The notes: generated by a model not told the origin, from the sequence alone. DNA of 64,000 nucleotides from Perognathus longimembris pacificus (GCF_023159225.1 NC_063172.1:34456832-34520831); one strand, 5' to 3'; positions 1 through 11,890 are shown, numbered from the stretch's first letter. Program-made: numbers and translations.

Positions 1-49
1 AGTTTAGAAATTTGAAAATCTATAATTGTTAAGAGAAATAACTGTAATT

Positions 50-512
50 AAATATTTTGGATATTGTAAATGGTGCTACTACAAACATAAATGTACAGAT
101 ATAAAATGGTATACATATATACAATGGATTACCATTCAGCATAAAGGATAATGGAGTTTTTTTGTTAGCAAGAAAATGGATGGAACTGCAGATCATCATG
201 TTAAATGAGATAAGCTGAACTCAGAAAGACAAATATTGCATGTTTTAATCCTTTGTGGAATCTAGAATAAAATATATGACTCTGAAAGTAGGACAGTTTT
301 CATTGAGGGATACCAGCAGTTGGAGGAGGGGAAAAGATGTTGGGGTGAATATTATAGTAATACATATTTTGTGTGTGTGTGTGTGTATGTGTGTGTAGAA
401 GAAAGGATTTAAGAAAGAGTATTTGAATTTGACCAAAGTACATTATGTGCATGTTGTAAATGTCACAACGAAGCCCCCTTTGTACTGTTAATTTATGCTA
501 ACTTAAAAAAAA
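50..512 (+). mobile_element. LINE-1 3' end with short 5' inversion
   Basis: Bases from about 101 read in the sense direction as the C-terminal end of LINE-1 ORF2 (the tract for W-Y/H-x-Y-I/T-x-W near 105-135) followed by a 3' UTR and a short A run at about 505-512. Bases about 50-100 read as the reverse complement of ORF2 sequence lying slightly upstream in the element (the MFIAA-FTIAK region), which gives a twin-priming arrangement. A (GT)n tract interrupts the 3' UTR. Stops and frameshifts make it non-coding. The 3' UTR ending (CACAACGAAGCCCCCTTTGT) differs from the later copies, so this is a different, probably older subfamily. Confidence 0.6.
371..396. repeat. (GT)n microsatellite
   Basis: An alternating GT run with one A interruption, lying inside the LINE-1 3' UTR. 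Confidence 0.9.
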
Positions 513-2479
513 GAAACAGGTATGGATTTCCTCGATATTGAAATACTATTTCCATTACTTCCTGGTCATGAAATCTCAGCTGCTCTTTTGTTGAACATGT
601 CTTTAAAAGTTTTCAAGTCTTAGTACTCGGAGAAGCAGATTGAGTAGATAAAAGATTTAGATGTGTAAGACATTGGGAGCTGCTTCTGTGTAGGCTACAA
701 AGGAGAAGGGATAAGAACAGGTCTGTAGCAATATCAAATCATAGTACATATTTAATACCCAGGGAAAGAGGCAGGAAATAAGACTTCTGTAGAAAGTGCA
801 TCACACTGAAATCTAGTTCTGAAAAACTTTAGGCCTGGCTGAAGAGGAGTAGCCAAGTAAATATTTCATATTGGAGGAGGGCTGCATGAGACATAATATG
901 TACCTCTAGTACCCCCCACTGTGCACAGTCATTGGCTGGGAATAGTTCAAGGATTGAGTGGCCTGAGAGTGGATTCCCTAAGGGATGGCAGCTGGCAGCT
1001 GGCAGCTATCAAGGGCTCCTCACAGCAGGTTGTCTCTTGAAGGGAGAAGTGAGCAGTGCAGGCTCTGGCTGCTGCACACAGTAATGATGCTACAAACTAT
1101 TTCAATGATGAAATGGTTAAATCTATGAAATGCACTTAGAATAGTGATATACACAGAGAAATATTTAAAGTACTGTACCAGTCAAAGGATATCTACAAGT
1201 TATATGTATGAGGAAACACAAGGATGCATTTCAATGTTTGGGTTAAATATTGTTATTGAGCTTTACCTGGCAGCTTCAAATTCTCAGTAGCAAACAGCTA
1301 TCTTAAAGGTTAGAGTGAGTTATGAAGCCAGGAGTAATTTTTGTGTCTGTTTATGAATACTAGCAATTGTGGTAAGGGGTGCGCAGTCTCTGTAGCTATA
1401 CCTAGTCTATGCGTAATGTGACCACCAACAGCAGCTTCCTAAAACAAGACAATCTTTTGTTATGTTTGGTATCTTCTTTATATTCTTATTCTCTTTTATT
1501 CTAACTTATTCTTTTTTCTTGTGTCATTGTAGCAATGATTGGCTTGACACAAATGTCTTACGTGCTAATAATCACTATGTTCTATTTCAATTGGCAGAAC
1601 AGATGATTTTACTTGAGGAATTTTACTCCTGAAACAAGGTAGATCAATGAAATGGATCATTTCACTTTGCTTGAGGAATTTAGAATGAGGAGAGTGTAGT
1701 CTTAGCAGACTCACATCTTTTATTTATCTTGTCATTCATTTTCCTTTTTCCTACTACCTACCTCCTCCACTTTGATTTGCCTAGCACTTGTGCTATAGTG
1801 ACTTTGTCTTTTGATGACATCAGGATGGAATTTCCTTTCTTATCTTTGTCATTTTTTTTTTTTTTGCTATCAACGAGAGGAAACGACTATTTAAAGTTCA
1901 TCATGATCAAAAGTGTGATCACTGCTTTTGATCACAAATGAGGGAATGAAAAGTCACAAGAGAGTTCATCAAAGACACAGAGAGGCAATCAGGTCTCCCA
2001 GAGACTCTTAAGACTTGAACTGATGAATTGCTTGCAAATACCATTGTGCCTACCACAGTGCCCCATGCAGATGGTTCTACAATGAATGAACAATTGAGGG
2101 AAAAGTAACTTAAATAACCTTCATTTAAATGATAATATCATGTATATTTCTTATTGTGATGTCAATTCTCATCTCAAGCTGAAGAGCTTTTCAAAAATAT
2201 CAATGTCTGGGACCACTCCAGACTAAATAAACCAAGATCGTTGTGGGTAATGCCTACAGATGAATATTTTTAAAAGATCTATCCCTGGTGATACTAACAT
2301 GTGGGATGTTTGGTAAAGTCATTTACAGAGGAGTTTAGTAGTGTGAGCCAGGGCATATTGTGACATTTGTGGTTATCTTGCCTCTGGTGTCTTTCATAGT
2401 TAGCTTGCCTCTTTCTAGGCTATACCTCTCATAGCAGACTGAGGACTCCATGTCAGAAACACCTACTTGAATTATTTCA
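513..2479. other. Unique intergenic stretch, nothing recognised
   Basis: No gene or clear repeat is seen. Small local features are a short (GGCAGCT)3 direct repeat near 988-1009 and a T run near 1852-1866. The 70-codon frame at 1729-1941 is low-complexity and has no recognisable domain. Confidence 0.5.
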
Positions 2480-2555
2480 TTTTTTCCCTTCTTTATTGTA
2501 AAAGTGAAGTACAGAGGGGTTACAGTTTCATATGTAAGGCAGTAAGTTTTAATTA
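2480..2555 (-). mobile_element. LINE-1 3' terminus fragment (antisense)
   Basis: It contains the antisense 3'-terminal signature shared with other copies in the window: TTTATTGT followed by GTACAGAGGGGTTACAGTTTC. Only the last ~75 bp of the element is recognisable. Confidence 0.55.
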
Positions 2556-3090
2556 AACATTCTTTATAAAAATCATATTTAGTTATCTTTAAGTAGCTGT
2601 ACAAATGATTTATCACTATAAATAAGAATAGGATTTTTTATTGTTCCATAATACATCTCATTTGTTTTAATATTGCAGTTTTTCCCCATACCCACACCAA
2701 AAGACTCCTTCAAGTAAAAATATCTTGCATGGTCCTTCCTGACAGGTCTCTGGCTTTTGTTCTGTAGCGTACCACCTCTCCTCAGGATATGCAGCGCCAG
2801 CATTATGTGGGTATGGAGTAACCTATGCTAAAATTCTAGCTCTGCCACTTGCATTTGTGTTTCCCAAGCAGTCCTTAGCACCTACCCCCATGCCTAACTT
2901 TTCACATCTAGCCAATACAGCTGAGGTAAGGATTACATATAACCATGTGCTTACCTAACAGCTTGGATGAATACGTTTTCAGCTGTGTTCATGTGATGTT
3001 TTTATGGATGTGTGCATGTGCTTTTATCCTGGATTTCCTCTGCATTTGGTGCTTCCATACCATATGGAAAAAAAGAAAAAAAACCCACTC
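2556..3090. other. Unique stretch with a possible MIR scrap
   Basis: A short MIR-like core (TTCTAGCTCTGCCACTTGCA, near 2834) is the only resemblance. The rest is unassigned. Confidence 0.3.
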
Positions 3091-3230
3091 TGTCTTATCC
3101 ATTATCCTGCCAGATCCTTGAAACAACTCAGTGAACTAGAAAAATGACTGCAGCCTGAAATTTGCCGTATTCTTAAAGGACACATGGTCAGTAGGATTTT
3201 TTTTTTGAGAGTATGTGCTCTTGTGCCTTA
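3091..3230 (+). repeat. Copy A of a ~135 bp direct repeat
   Basis: Shares long blocks with copy B at about 3885-4020, including TATCCATTATCCTG, GATCCTTGAAACAA and TTCTTAAAGGACACA. By eye the copies are about 80% identical over the central 100 bases, with an offset of about 795 bp. The family is not recognised. It may be an old local duplication or two copies of one dispersed element. Confidence 0.65.
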
Positions 3231-3884
3231 ATAAAACTGCCATTTTATGACAAGTTTTATAAGGAGTCTAACAGACTTGGGAAAAGAATGCACTCACTGC
3301 AAAGTGAGGAAAGGCAAAGAGAGTGTGGCCAAAGCTGGAAGAGCAGAGAGGAATCACGTTGGCCCCTTCCTCTCCCCTATACTTGTATGTGGAAATCTTG
3401 GGAGGTTTTTACTGCAGGAGAAAAACTGAAGCAAAAAGACAGGGCAGGGCTTCCAAACTTCATGATGTCTTTAGTCTTGCTATTTTGGTAAGCTCTGCTG
3501 GGGTGATATTTAATCTCCTGTGTGCCTCAATCAAGAGTATTTTCTATTAAGGTTTAAACTCTAAAGAGATTCCAGATTCGAAGATCTATCTGAATGCAAA
3601 TAAGAACTGAGGGCACTGGGATCCAAGATGTGCTGATTTCAGCTTAGGAAGTTCAAGACAGTTGACTGGGCAGCAGTGGAGTGAGATGAGGTGGAACCAA
3701 AATGTGCAAAGTGGTCATTTTCTAGACATCTGCCATTTGGACATAGACTCCTCTGATGGCAAGAGTCTCATCTAACCCTTTTCTGTTGACAGAAGTGTTT
3801 GGGCCCTGACTGGCAATAAGGAATAATAATAATGCTTACAAAGAGTCACCTTACATTTTGTTGCATGCTACGTGGAACATCGCA
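3231..3884. other. Spacer between direct repeats, nothing recognised
   Basis: Unique-looking sequence. The three overlapping 60-92 codon frames at 3213-3550 share bases in different frames and show no domain, so no gene is called. Confidence 0.4.
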
Positions 3885-4020
3885 GTGTCATATCCATTAT
3901 CCTGTTTGATCCTTGAAACAAGTCAATGGACTAGAAAGATTGCTGCAGCCCGAGATTCTACATGTTCTTAAAGGACACAGGATCATTAGTGTTCATTTAA
4001 AGTGTGTGCTTCTATGCCGG
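3885..4020 (+). repeat. Copy B of a ~135 bp direct repeat
   Basis: Second copy, in the same orientation as copy A. Similarity fades at both ends, at about TGTCATATCC on the left and the purine/T-rich stretch on the right. Confidence 0.65.
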
Positions 4021-4436
4021 TAGAGAAAGTGACCTCCTTTCTGCTCTTAGAGTATATGCTCTGCTATTTTAAAGTTTTACATTTTTGGTCATATCTTTTT
4101 AAAAATTGGCTTATACTGGGGTATTTCATTATTACATCTCTAGATGTTTACTGCTATCCAATAAATTTCACCCCTTGTACCTCACTTGCTATACCCTTCC
4201 CTCTAAGAAATAGCATCTCCAACAAGTGTTTTACTTTTAAAATCCCTTTGCCCTTAAAAATAAAATCTGGCATTTCTCTGACCTTTCTATCTTGCTCTAA
4301 AAATACTTCAGCATTAGTCAAACTCATATATAAAGAAGAAATGCACATTTGAAACTCTTGAATGAAGTTCTGCTGGGTTTGTTTCCTGTAGTAGGTGTTA
4401 TCATGTTAAATTCTATTTCTCTCCTTAGGCTTTATT
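4021..4436. other. Unique stretch, nothing recognised
   Basis: The 116-codon frame at 4002-4352 is rich in L, F, S, I and K, starts inside copy B of the direct repeat, and has an overlapping antisense frame. There is no splice context or domain to support coding. Confidence 0.4.
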
Positions 4437-4547
4437 TCTCCCTTTTCCTTCCCTCACTGCCATCAATGCTTCCCTCCCGCCTCCCCTCCCTCCCTCCCTC
4501 CTTTTCCTTCTTTCTTCCTTCCTTCTTTCCCTCCCTCCCTCTTTCCA
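4437..4547. repeat. Polypyrimidine (CCCT/CCTT)n tract
   Basis: Almost pure C/T on the + strand, built from CTCC, CCCT and CTTC units with few interruptions. Confidence 0.85.
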
Positions 4548-4713
4548 TTGTTTCGAGAAAAAAAAAACTGTACCTCCATCTGTATGGGTTAGAGGAAAAT
4601 AAGGATAAAATCAGAGTTTGGCTTTGAACTAACTAGAGAGAGATATCACAAAAACATTTGAAAAGAGATCCTTGGAGGTTAAAGGTAAGCTGTACATACT
4701 TATGAATGTAAGT

Positions 4714-4934
4714 TAATTATGATTTTTTTTTCCAGTCCTGGGCCTTGGACTCAGGGCCTGAGCACTGTCCCTGGCTTCTTTTTGCTCAAGGCTAGCACTC
4801 TGCCACTTGAGTCACAGCGCCACTTCTGGCCATTTTCTGTATATGTGGTGCTGGGGAATCGAACCCAGGGCTTCATGTATACGAGGCAAGCGCTCTTGCC
4901 GATAGGCTATATCCCCAGCCCTAATTATGATTTT
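4714..4934 (-). mobile_element. IDL-Geo SINE with target-site duplication
   Basis: Antisense full-length dimeric SINE. On the - strand it reads an ID-like arm (B box GGTTCGATTCC), then the Geo arm, then poly(A), seen here as T at 4723-4731. It is flanked by the duplication TAATTATGATTTT at 4714-4726 and 4922-4934. The Geo arm carries the GTCCAAGGC form typical of the young copies here. Confidence 0.9.
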
Positions 4935-5750
4935 ATGAGACATCTATCTTTGGGTGAAACAATGATATTAGACTTGTATCTTCTCCCTAAATTACCTCAC
5001 TATATGGAGTGATAGCTAACATTGGTGATGACTGATAATCGTTTGAATCTATGCCTCCTTCTTTGCACTTTTTATTACCATACCTTATTAAGTACAAGGG
5101 AGTTTAGTGTGATGATTCCATGTGGAATTATCCCTCTATATTCCCTTAACTTCTTATCTCCTTCCCTCTTTCTTAACAGTATTTGGTATGTTTCTTTATG
5201 TTAATAATAAAGGAATTTTACACCTAGGAAATATATTCTCTAGCTAGCTTTATTTGATAACATTTATCAGATGAAAGAGCATCCTTATGTATGTTTGTGA
5301 TCAGTATTGTATAGTACTAACAATGATCCTCTCCCTAAATGATGCTGTCTTTTATTTCAAGATCTCTGTTTTGCCAGATGGCATCGAGATCACTAATATA
5401 GCAGTCAGGACTTCTCATACAGGCAGGAATGCAGCCATCACAAATGGGTGTTAATGGACTGAGAATTGTAATTATTTTTGTACTTGAGAATTTTGGAGCC
5501 TTTAGTGAGACATATATGTTTTATATAGATAGACCACGTCAGTCTTTTAAATAAGCAAATGTAAAGTTAAGTACATACTTGCTCCAAATCCTTACCTTAA
5601 TAACAATAAAAATAGTAGTTTAATAAGTAGAAAACTTCTGTAACAAAACCTAACATATGGTAGAACCATACACCTATTTGTCTGACACATTTTTTTTCAT
5701 TTGGTTGAGGATAAATTTACCAAATATTTTGATAGAAGAGGAAATATTTG
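4935..5750. other. Unique stretch, nothing recognised
   Basis: AT-rich sequence without clear repeats. Short frames such as 5022-5204 have no support as genes. Confidence 0.5.
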
Positions 5751-5962
5751 ATGTTGTGGTTAAAATGTCAGGCTTTGGAATCAGGTAAAGCTAGTTTTCA
5801 TTCTTATTTGAATGATTACAAGCTAATCTTTCCAGACCCAGCTCTCTCATCTGTCCATAGGTTTTATATTTATAATGAATTGGGATGCTAACATTATAAA
5901 CATAAAGAATGTAAAGTGCTTACAATAGTATAAAAGTGTGCAATATAGATAAGCAATAAACA
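5751..5962 (+). mobile_element. MIR SINE (ancient)
   Basis: Follows the MIR consensus order: a GGTTAA-like start, GGCTTTGGAATCAG, a CTCTCATCTGTCCATAGG core, and TGTAAAGTGCTTACAATAGTA near the 3' part. It is strongly diverged, as expected of this pre-rodent family. Confidence 0.7.
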
Positions 5963-6226
5963 ATTTATACATTATTTATGCATTATTCTTTATACATTAT
6001 TTCCTACAGTTAGTAATATTAATTAGTATGTACTAACCAATGCTTATCCGAACTTGTATATTGTGGAATATAATACTTTTTCTTTGCATAATAGTAATAT
6101 CTACTTGTTGAGTAACCACTCTATTATATTGCATACTAGAAGCTGAATTTAGAATGGTGAGTTATATAAAGTCCATCTTTTTATGAAAATACTACTATGA
6201 GAGAGAAAGATAGAGAGAGAATGAAG
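5963..6226. other. AT-rich unique sequence
   Basis: Short repeated words (CATTATTTATGCATTATT and similar) and a GA-rich patch near 6198-6220. Nothing else is recognised. Confidence 0.4.
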
Positions 6227-6297
6227 TTAATCAATCTCTCTCTCTCATTCTGTGTGTGTGTGTGTAGCACTGATCATTAACCAATCTCTCTCTCTCA

Positions 6298-6349
<52 letters not shown>

Positions 6350-6358
6350 CACTGATCA
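6227..6358 (+). repeat. Tandem duplication containing (TG)7 and (TG)23
   Basis: Unit 1 (6227-6276) and unit 2 (6277-6358) share the same order: TTAA, CAATCTCTCTCTCTCATTC, a TG run, then TAGCACTGATCA. The units differ mainly in the TG run, about 7 repeats against about 23. A 77-codon frame at 6252-6485 runs through the TG tract and is an artefact. Confidence 0.9.
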
Positions 6359-6515
6359 GAGTTTCTTGTCTAAGTCCCCTAGTAGATCATTTCAGAACCT
6401 TTGGCCTGAAATATGGAAAACTGGTAAGGAATTATCAGTAGGCATGACTCTAGAAACTTTATCAAGAGCAATGGTACACAAGTAGCTTGTAAATCTTCAG
6501 CCATTCTACAAGCCA

Positions 6516-6518
<3 letters not shown>

Positions 6519-6547
<29 letters not shown>
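6519..6547. repeat. (TG)n microsatellite
   Basis: Alternating TG run followed by ATGCATGTATG. Confidence 0.9.
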
Positions 6548-6550
<3 letters not shown>

Positions 6551-7299
6551 CATGTATGTTTCCTTCAGTTTAGCTCATCAGTGTTCAGCAAATAATTACA
6601 AAATGAAGTAGACAGAGGTCATTCTTCACAAAGGACATTAATTACAAAACATCCAGCATCTCTAAGGTATACTAAACACAAGCAAACACATATGTTCTGT
6701 ATTCATTTATTTTCTAGAAAGATAAAAGAACTGTCTCCCTACATGTATTTAATGCTTAGTACTTAACGTCTTAAGGAGAATAAGGAAGGATTCTTTAAGC
6801 TAGTCTTCTGGAGAGTGGGTTCATGAATGGAGTGTCTATGATGTTCATGAATGTGTCTATGATTTTGGTGTGTTTAGAAAATCCACATGTGTATTCTTCT
6901 GGGTCTAATGTGTGTCTGGTTTCCTGGAGCTACTGGCCTCTGAGCTCAAGTCAACTCTTCCATTGCTTTAGGTCCTCATGCTAAAAGATATCAATAAAAG
7001 CACTCAGAAGGAAGGCAAAAGTTTTTCTTTCCTGGATCTGTATCTTGAATTACAAACTGGCATCCTCTCCTCCCATTCTTAAAACTCGAAGGGTGGTACA
7101 GGCAGCGATGCTGACAGTGTGCATTCGCAGATGCCACCATATGGGTCTCGAAAAACTAGTTGCACTGATGAATCCCTGCACATGTAGGAGACAGTTTGCA
7201 TTGTTGGCATCGTCCCTGCACAGAAACAAGCACAGCTTAGCAAGGCTGAGCAGATGGCACTAGATCTGGTGCCAGGGAAGCAGTGAATTAAAGGTTATA
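6548..7299. other. Unique stretch, nothing recognised
   Basis: No gene or repeat is identified. The 72-codon frame at 7045-7263 has no domain, homology cue or splice context. Confidence 0.4.
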
Positions 7300-7800
7300 C
7301 CCACCAGGTTTGATGCGGTGCCAGTTTGAATTGGTACAGAAGCTTCGGCCCACCTGCTTATTGGCCTCATGACATCTGGCATCTTTTTATTTTATTTTAT
7401 TTTTTTTAAATTTGGACTGAATTGAAGGCAGCAAGGAAAAATGTCATTTTAAAAGCCAGTTACAAGTCAATAGATTTAAAGTCTTAACAGAAAAAAAGGC
7501 CTACAAGCCCGCCACATTAATTCTTTATATTAATGATTTTTTAAATAAAACCTTGGGGGAAAATTTCACAGTGATGTGCTGAGTTGAGTTGCAGTTTATA
7601 GCATCCACCAATGGAAAAGGTGGACTGCTATAAATGGATTCAAAGTTGCTAAATAGTGACAACAGAGAAAAGACTATTATCTGTAGCCTGCTTATTGTTA
7701 TTAGAACTCAGAGAGGGAAATAAAATTGTTTCCGCTCATTCTGATTATTTTCACATTGTAATCATTAGAAAACATTGCAATGTGTCATAGAGAAGCACAT
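7300..7800. other. Unique AT-rich block, weak candidate conserved element
   Basis: A repeat-free block with several TTAAT/ATTA homeodomain-like words (for example near 7518-7545), flanked by featureless DNA. Conservation cannot be judged from one sequence. Confidence 0.2.
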
Positions 7801-10440
7801 ACTACCCAGTGTTGTGCTCCTTTCATTTGTGCATGCTAAGCCTTGTCTTTGTAGCTATGCTTTTAGCTATGCTGTATTTCAGCTGTAATCCCCACTTGCT
7901 CTGCACACATGCATGTACTATGTACACAAATAAGCAACACACCCAGCCCCAGGGTAGCAGTGTATGTATATACTGAAACCTGTTTGTGTATCTTCTCCAT
8001 TTGGGAGTTTCATGCCTGCTCCAGGGGTGTGAAATGGAAGTGTGCAACAGAGTTGCATTTCTGAGGTGATTTGTTACAGTCAAGCTGCATACATGGCCTT
8101 GTTGAAGGCATGCACAATTTATTTTTAAGTGGCCTTTAATGATATTTTACTAATTCCTGTATCAGTATAGTAGAGGTAAAAGAAATCATCATTCAGTAAG
8201 TCTATTAAATAGCCAAAGTAGCATAAATTATTAATAACACAGTTCTGATGTGAATAATGGTAATAATGACTTTTCATTGACACACTTGATTATTTTTCAT
8301 TTTTTTTAGAAATATTGCAGCTTTGAAGTCTTTTTATCTCAGAAAATAATTTAGAAAATAGGCAATAGTAAGGAAAATCAAAGTAGAAGGTGCTTCTAAC
8401 TGGTTTCCAAAACATGTGGAAGAAGAGGAGAGAAGCAGCTTAATTTGTAAGTAGTAACACTTAGATGGAAAAATCCTGTAACTTATTTCTGTTTTGAATC
8501 TACAAATCTACATGTAGATATGGTAAAAACAAAAAAGGACTGCCTAGAAACCCTCAGAATAATGTAAGAAAAGTGAGAAATGAGAGATGTTTGGTCAAAA
8601 AAAATCTATATCCAGTTCTTTTGTTCTGGATGCAATCTGGAAATCTGTTGTTTTAAAATCTTAGGCAAAATATTATGATGGTTTTTTAATATTAAAAGTA
8701 CCACTAATAGCTGGTATTAATAATTAATGCACACTAAAATAATTTTGGATATTAAAATTCTATCAATTATGGATATTAAAATATTTATTTGCTTTTAATT
8801 CTGAATCACATGAACTACAATTATATATCTTCTAATGGAAAATCCAGGTAAGATAGCTACTTTCCCTCCCATAAAAGCAAAATCACTATGGAAATAATAA
8901 AGCTCAAGAAGAAGCAAAAGTAGAATTCAAGTGAGTTTTATAGACTCATTTGTCATCATCAAAATATCTTAAATATAAAATGCAGAAAAAATCTCAAATT
9001 CATTTGGCCTTATTTAAAGAATATCATAGATATCATTTCTATACCAGAACCCTGGAGACAAGAATGACTAAAATTACCTACCGTGCTGAGTTGTCCCGAT
9101 ACTGGAGCCACTTAGAGCTTCCTCCTGTTTTTGTAACTAACTCATTTATATTTCATACTTCTTCATAAGTCTATTAAACTAGAATTTCTTTCCCAAGCTT
9201 CCAAGGTGTTTTCTTCCTATAATATTGCTTCATTATTGCTATCCAAAGACATTTTACTGTTGTCACAGTCAAAACTTATACATTATTCAGTGTTGTTATA
9301 AATAATTCTTGTTATAGAGCAGGTACTAGATTGCTACCTTGTATTCATTGTAGTGGAAAAAAAAGAGCCCAAAATATTCCAGAGCGGAGGTGGGGGGGAT
9401 GGAATGTTCTTCCATTTCTTTAACTCAACAGCTTTAATGAGGGAATGGTTTAAAGACAAAAAAAAAATTGTTCATGAGAATTGGCAATAAGAATTGTAAA
9501 GTTATGATAACAATGGGATAAGTTTAGTTTATTTCATTCAGTTTGCTGATTTGGTTGGATATCCTATATATTGTAGAACAATTTTGTTTGCAATGTAACT
9601 GACAACATTTCCTTTTGAAATATCAATAATGCATTCTTAAACTCACTTTTTACCATGTATTTATTACCTAACACTCATCAACACAAAGGCTAGTTTAAAA
9701 AAAGAAAAGGATCTACAAAGTAAGGGAAGAGTGCTGTGGACTAACTGGGAACTGAGGCCATAAGAACTCTCCTCTCAGCACATCAGACAACAAATTCTGT
9801 AATTGTCTTTAAAGATACATTTGTCTTCTCAGTATAAAATAACCAACTGGGGCTCTGAGTTATTGGCCATATGTCATGTTTTCAGAGTAAGATTTTTTTT
9901 CTCCTATACATGATAATAGTCTTTTTGGAATATTTAATTTTATTCTGATATCTCAATACACTTGTTTTTCAAGTTATGCCCTTTCTTTTTTAACATCTAT
10001 TATATTTTGAGGTTCATAATAATATCAGTAAAAAGATCTTCATGTTATTCTTTCCAAAAGTCAGTTTTTTAGTGTACAGAAACACTTTGTGCAAATGTTA
10101 TCTCTAAAATTTCTACCTAGTCTATAAATACCTCATTTGTTTCCATGGAATTTTCTTTCTAGAGAAAAGGTAATCAATTTTGTTATTAATAGGAAGTATT
10201 GATTTGTGTATCTATAGCCCAAAAGTCACTATGGGTATTTTAAAAATAATTTAGACATCAATTATTTATCTTTAACTTAATGATATAAAAGTTAAAGTTC
10301 CTGACCTGTTCTCTAGTAACCATGGCCATTAATGTACCTTCGTTGCATTGTCTAAGATATGATCTTACAGCAGAGATGAGAAAATGCAATACCTCTGCCA
10401 AATCACATACTTGTTTAGTGGATTTATGAACTCTGTAGCA
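7801..10440. other. Long unique stretch, nothing recognised
   Basis: About 2.6 kb without a confident repeat or gene. The short frames at 7823-8083 and 8950-9168 lack support. Purine-rich and AT-rich patches are scattered through it. Confidence 0.45.
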
Positions 10441-10789
10441 AATCTTTCTTTCCTTCTTCTTTTTGTTCTCCCTCCCTCCCTCTTTCCCTCCCTCTTTCCC
10501 TCCTTCCTTCCTCCCTCTTTTACTCCCTCTGTCTTTCCCTCTCTCCCTCCCTCCCTCCCTCCCTCCCTTCCCTCCCTCCCTCCCTCCCTCCTTCCTCCCT
10601 CCCTCCTTCCTTCCTCCCTCCCTCCCTCCCTCCTTCCCTCCCTCCCTCCCTCCCTTCCCTCCCTCCCTCCCTCCCTCCCTCCCTCCCTCCCTCCCTCCCT
10701 TCCTTCCTTCCTTCCTTCCTTCCTTCCTTCCTTCCTTCCTTCCTTCCTTCCTTCCTTCCTTCCTTCCTTCCTTTCTTCCCTCTTTCATT
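10441..10789. repeat. ~330 bp polypyrimidine tract, (CCCT)n then (CCTT)n
   Basis: The + strand is almost purely C/T from about 10460 to 10789, made of CCCT blocks with CCTT interruptions and ending in a long near-perfect CTTC block at about 10697-10771. Long frames cross it on both strands: K-E-G-R rich on -, P-S-L-F rich on +. These follow from the tetranucleotide unit never forming a stop codon and are not proteins. Confidence 0.95.
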
Positions 10790-10814
10790 TCAAAACTGTT
10801 CATGATATATTATA

Positions 10815-10985
10815 TCATAGAATTTACCAAAAGATTGGATTCTGGAGCCAGAATATGGGTTCAAAGTGGCTTTGCTGGCTGCATATGTTAGGGCAAGTTA
10901 GTTAACCTCACAGGGACTGAATTTACTTTTCTGTAAACATAAAATCTCTACCCAATACATAAAGTAATGACTACTTTCTAAGTCT
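10815..10985 (+). mobile_element. MIR SINE (ancient)
   Basis: Contains GATTCTGGAGCCAGAATATG, GGTTCAAAGTGGC, GGGCAAGTTAGTTAACCTCA and TTTTCTGTAAACATAAAAT in MIR order. It lies just 3' of the polypyrimidine tract. Confidence 0.75.
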
Positions 10986-11639
10986 TTATGATCAATATCC
11001 TATATACATTAAGTATTTAGAGTAATTCTAGACCCACTGTAAGTGACATATAAGTATTTTGTCAAAGTAGCTAAAGGGAAGTTGATAAGGAAATCCCAAG
11101 TACAAAGCAAACAACTGGGCAGTCTCTGTTCCAAATGTACTAAATATAGTCAGGTATTCTTCTAGCCTGGGAATGTTCAGCATGCACAAAATCTAGTTTG
11201 TTTGAGTGAAAGTTTAGGTTATTTTAAGCTGGAAAAATGGAATTTACCAAAAGATGTAGGTGATGATCAATGTTCCAGCAAACCAATATATCCTTTTAAT
11301 ATTGTATGTAAAATATGCAGTTATAGAGGTATGTGCTTATCCTTTATAATATGCTCTTCCTTTGTGGTGGTGCTTCTTTTTTAAAGGAGAGATACCTTTC
11401 CTATACTAGGGTTCGTGTCTTTAATAATTTTAAATGTGAATGATTTGCTATTTGTCCTCTTCATCTAAGCATGCATAGACTTTTTCAAGTTCCTTTCAAT
11501 AGTTTTAAAGGAAAAGCATTTGTTCTTTTTAAAAGACTTTGATAGTGCTGGATAGATGGAAGATTAGGGGCAGAGCCAAAGGGCATTTTCAGTAATGTAC
11601 AGACTAAGTTCTTCACATCCCATCAGTCTCACCTATCTA
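10986..11639. other. Unique stretch, nothing recognised
   Basis: AT-rich. The frame at 11202-11384 has no recognisable domain. Confidence 0.4.
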
Positions 11640-11890
11640 TTGCTTCTAACCCAATTTGCTTTTCCATTTCTTTTTCCTATATCACCTGCACCTACTCAAT
11701 TTGGATTTTAATCATTTCGACATTTTCAGAAGTCCTGACAAGTCTTCTTCTTGGCTTCTTCCTTGCTCTTTTTGTAGTAACTTTTCATATGCATCAGGGA
11801 AAAGAATGAGCTTTGAAATATCTCTGATGTGTTATTTCTTGCTCAAAACTATTCCAGTGGTATCACATGACCTCAGCAGCAGACTCACAC
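11640..11890 (-). mobile_element. Possible LINE-2 relic (antisense)
   Basis: GATGTGTTATTTCTTGCTCA, followed by CTATTCCAGTGGTATCACAT, resembles the antisense LINE-2 block 'tca-ctgctcaaaac-ttccaatggct'. Upstream pyrimidine-rich text is compatible. It is heavily diverged, so the call is tentative. Confidence 0.35.

Noticed and set aside
10258..10905. Frames of 142-181 codons on both strands, the longest in the window
   Set aside because: They are made of the CCCT/CCTT tract read in frame. Tetranucleotide C/T repeats never form stop codons, so length carries no meaning.
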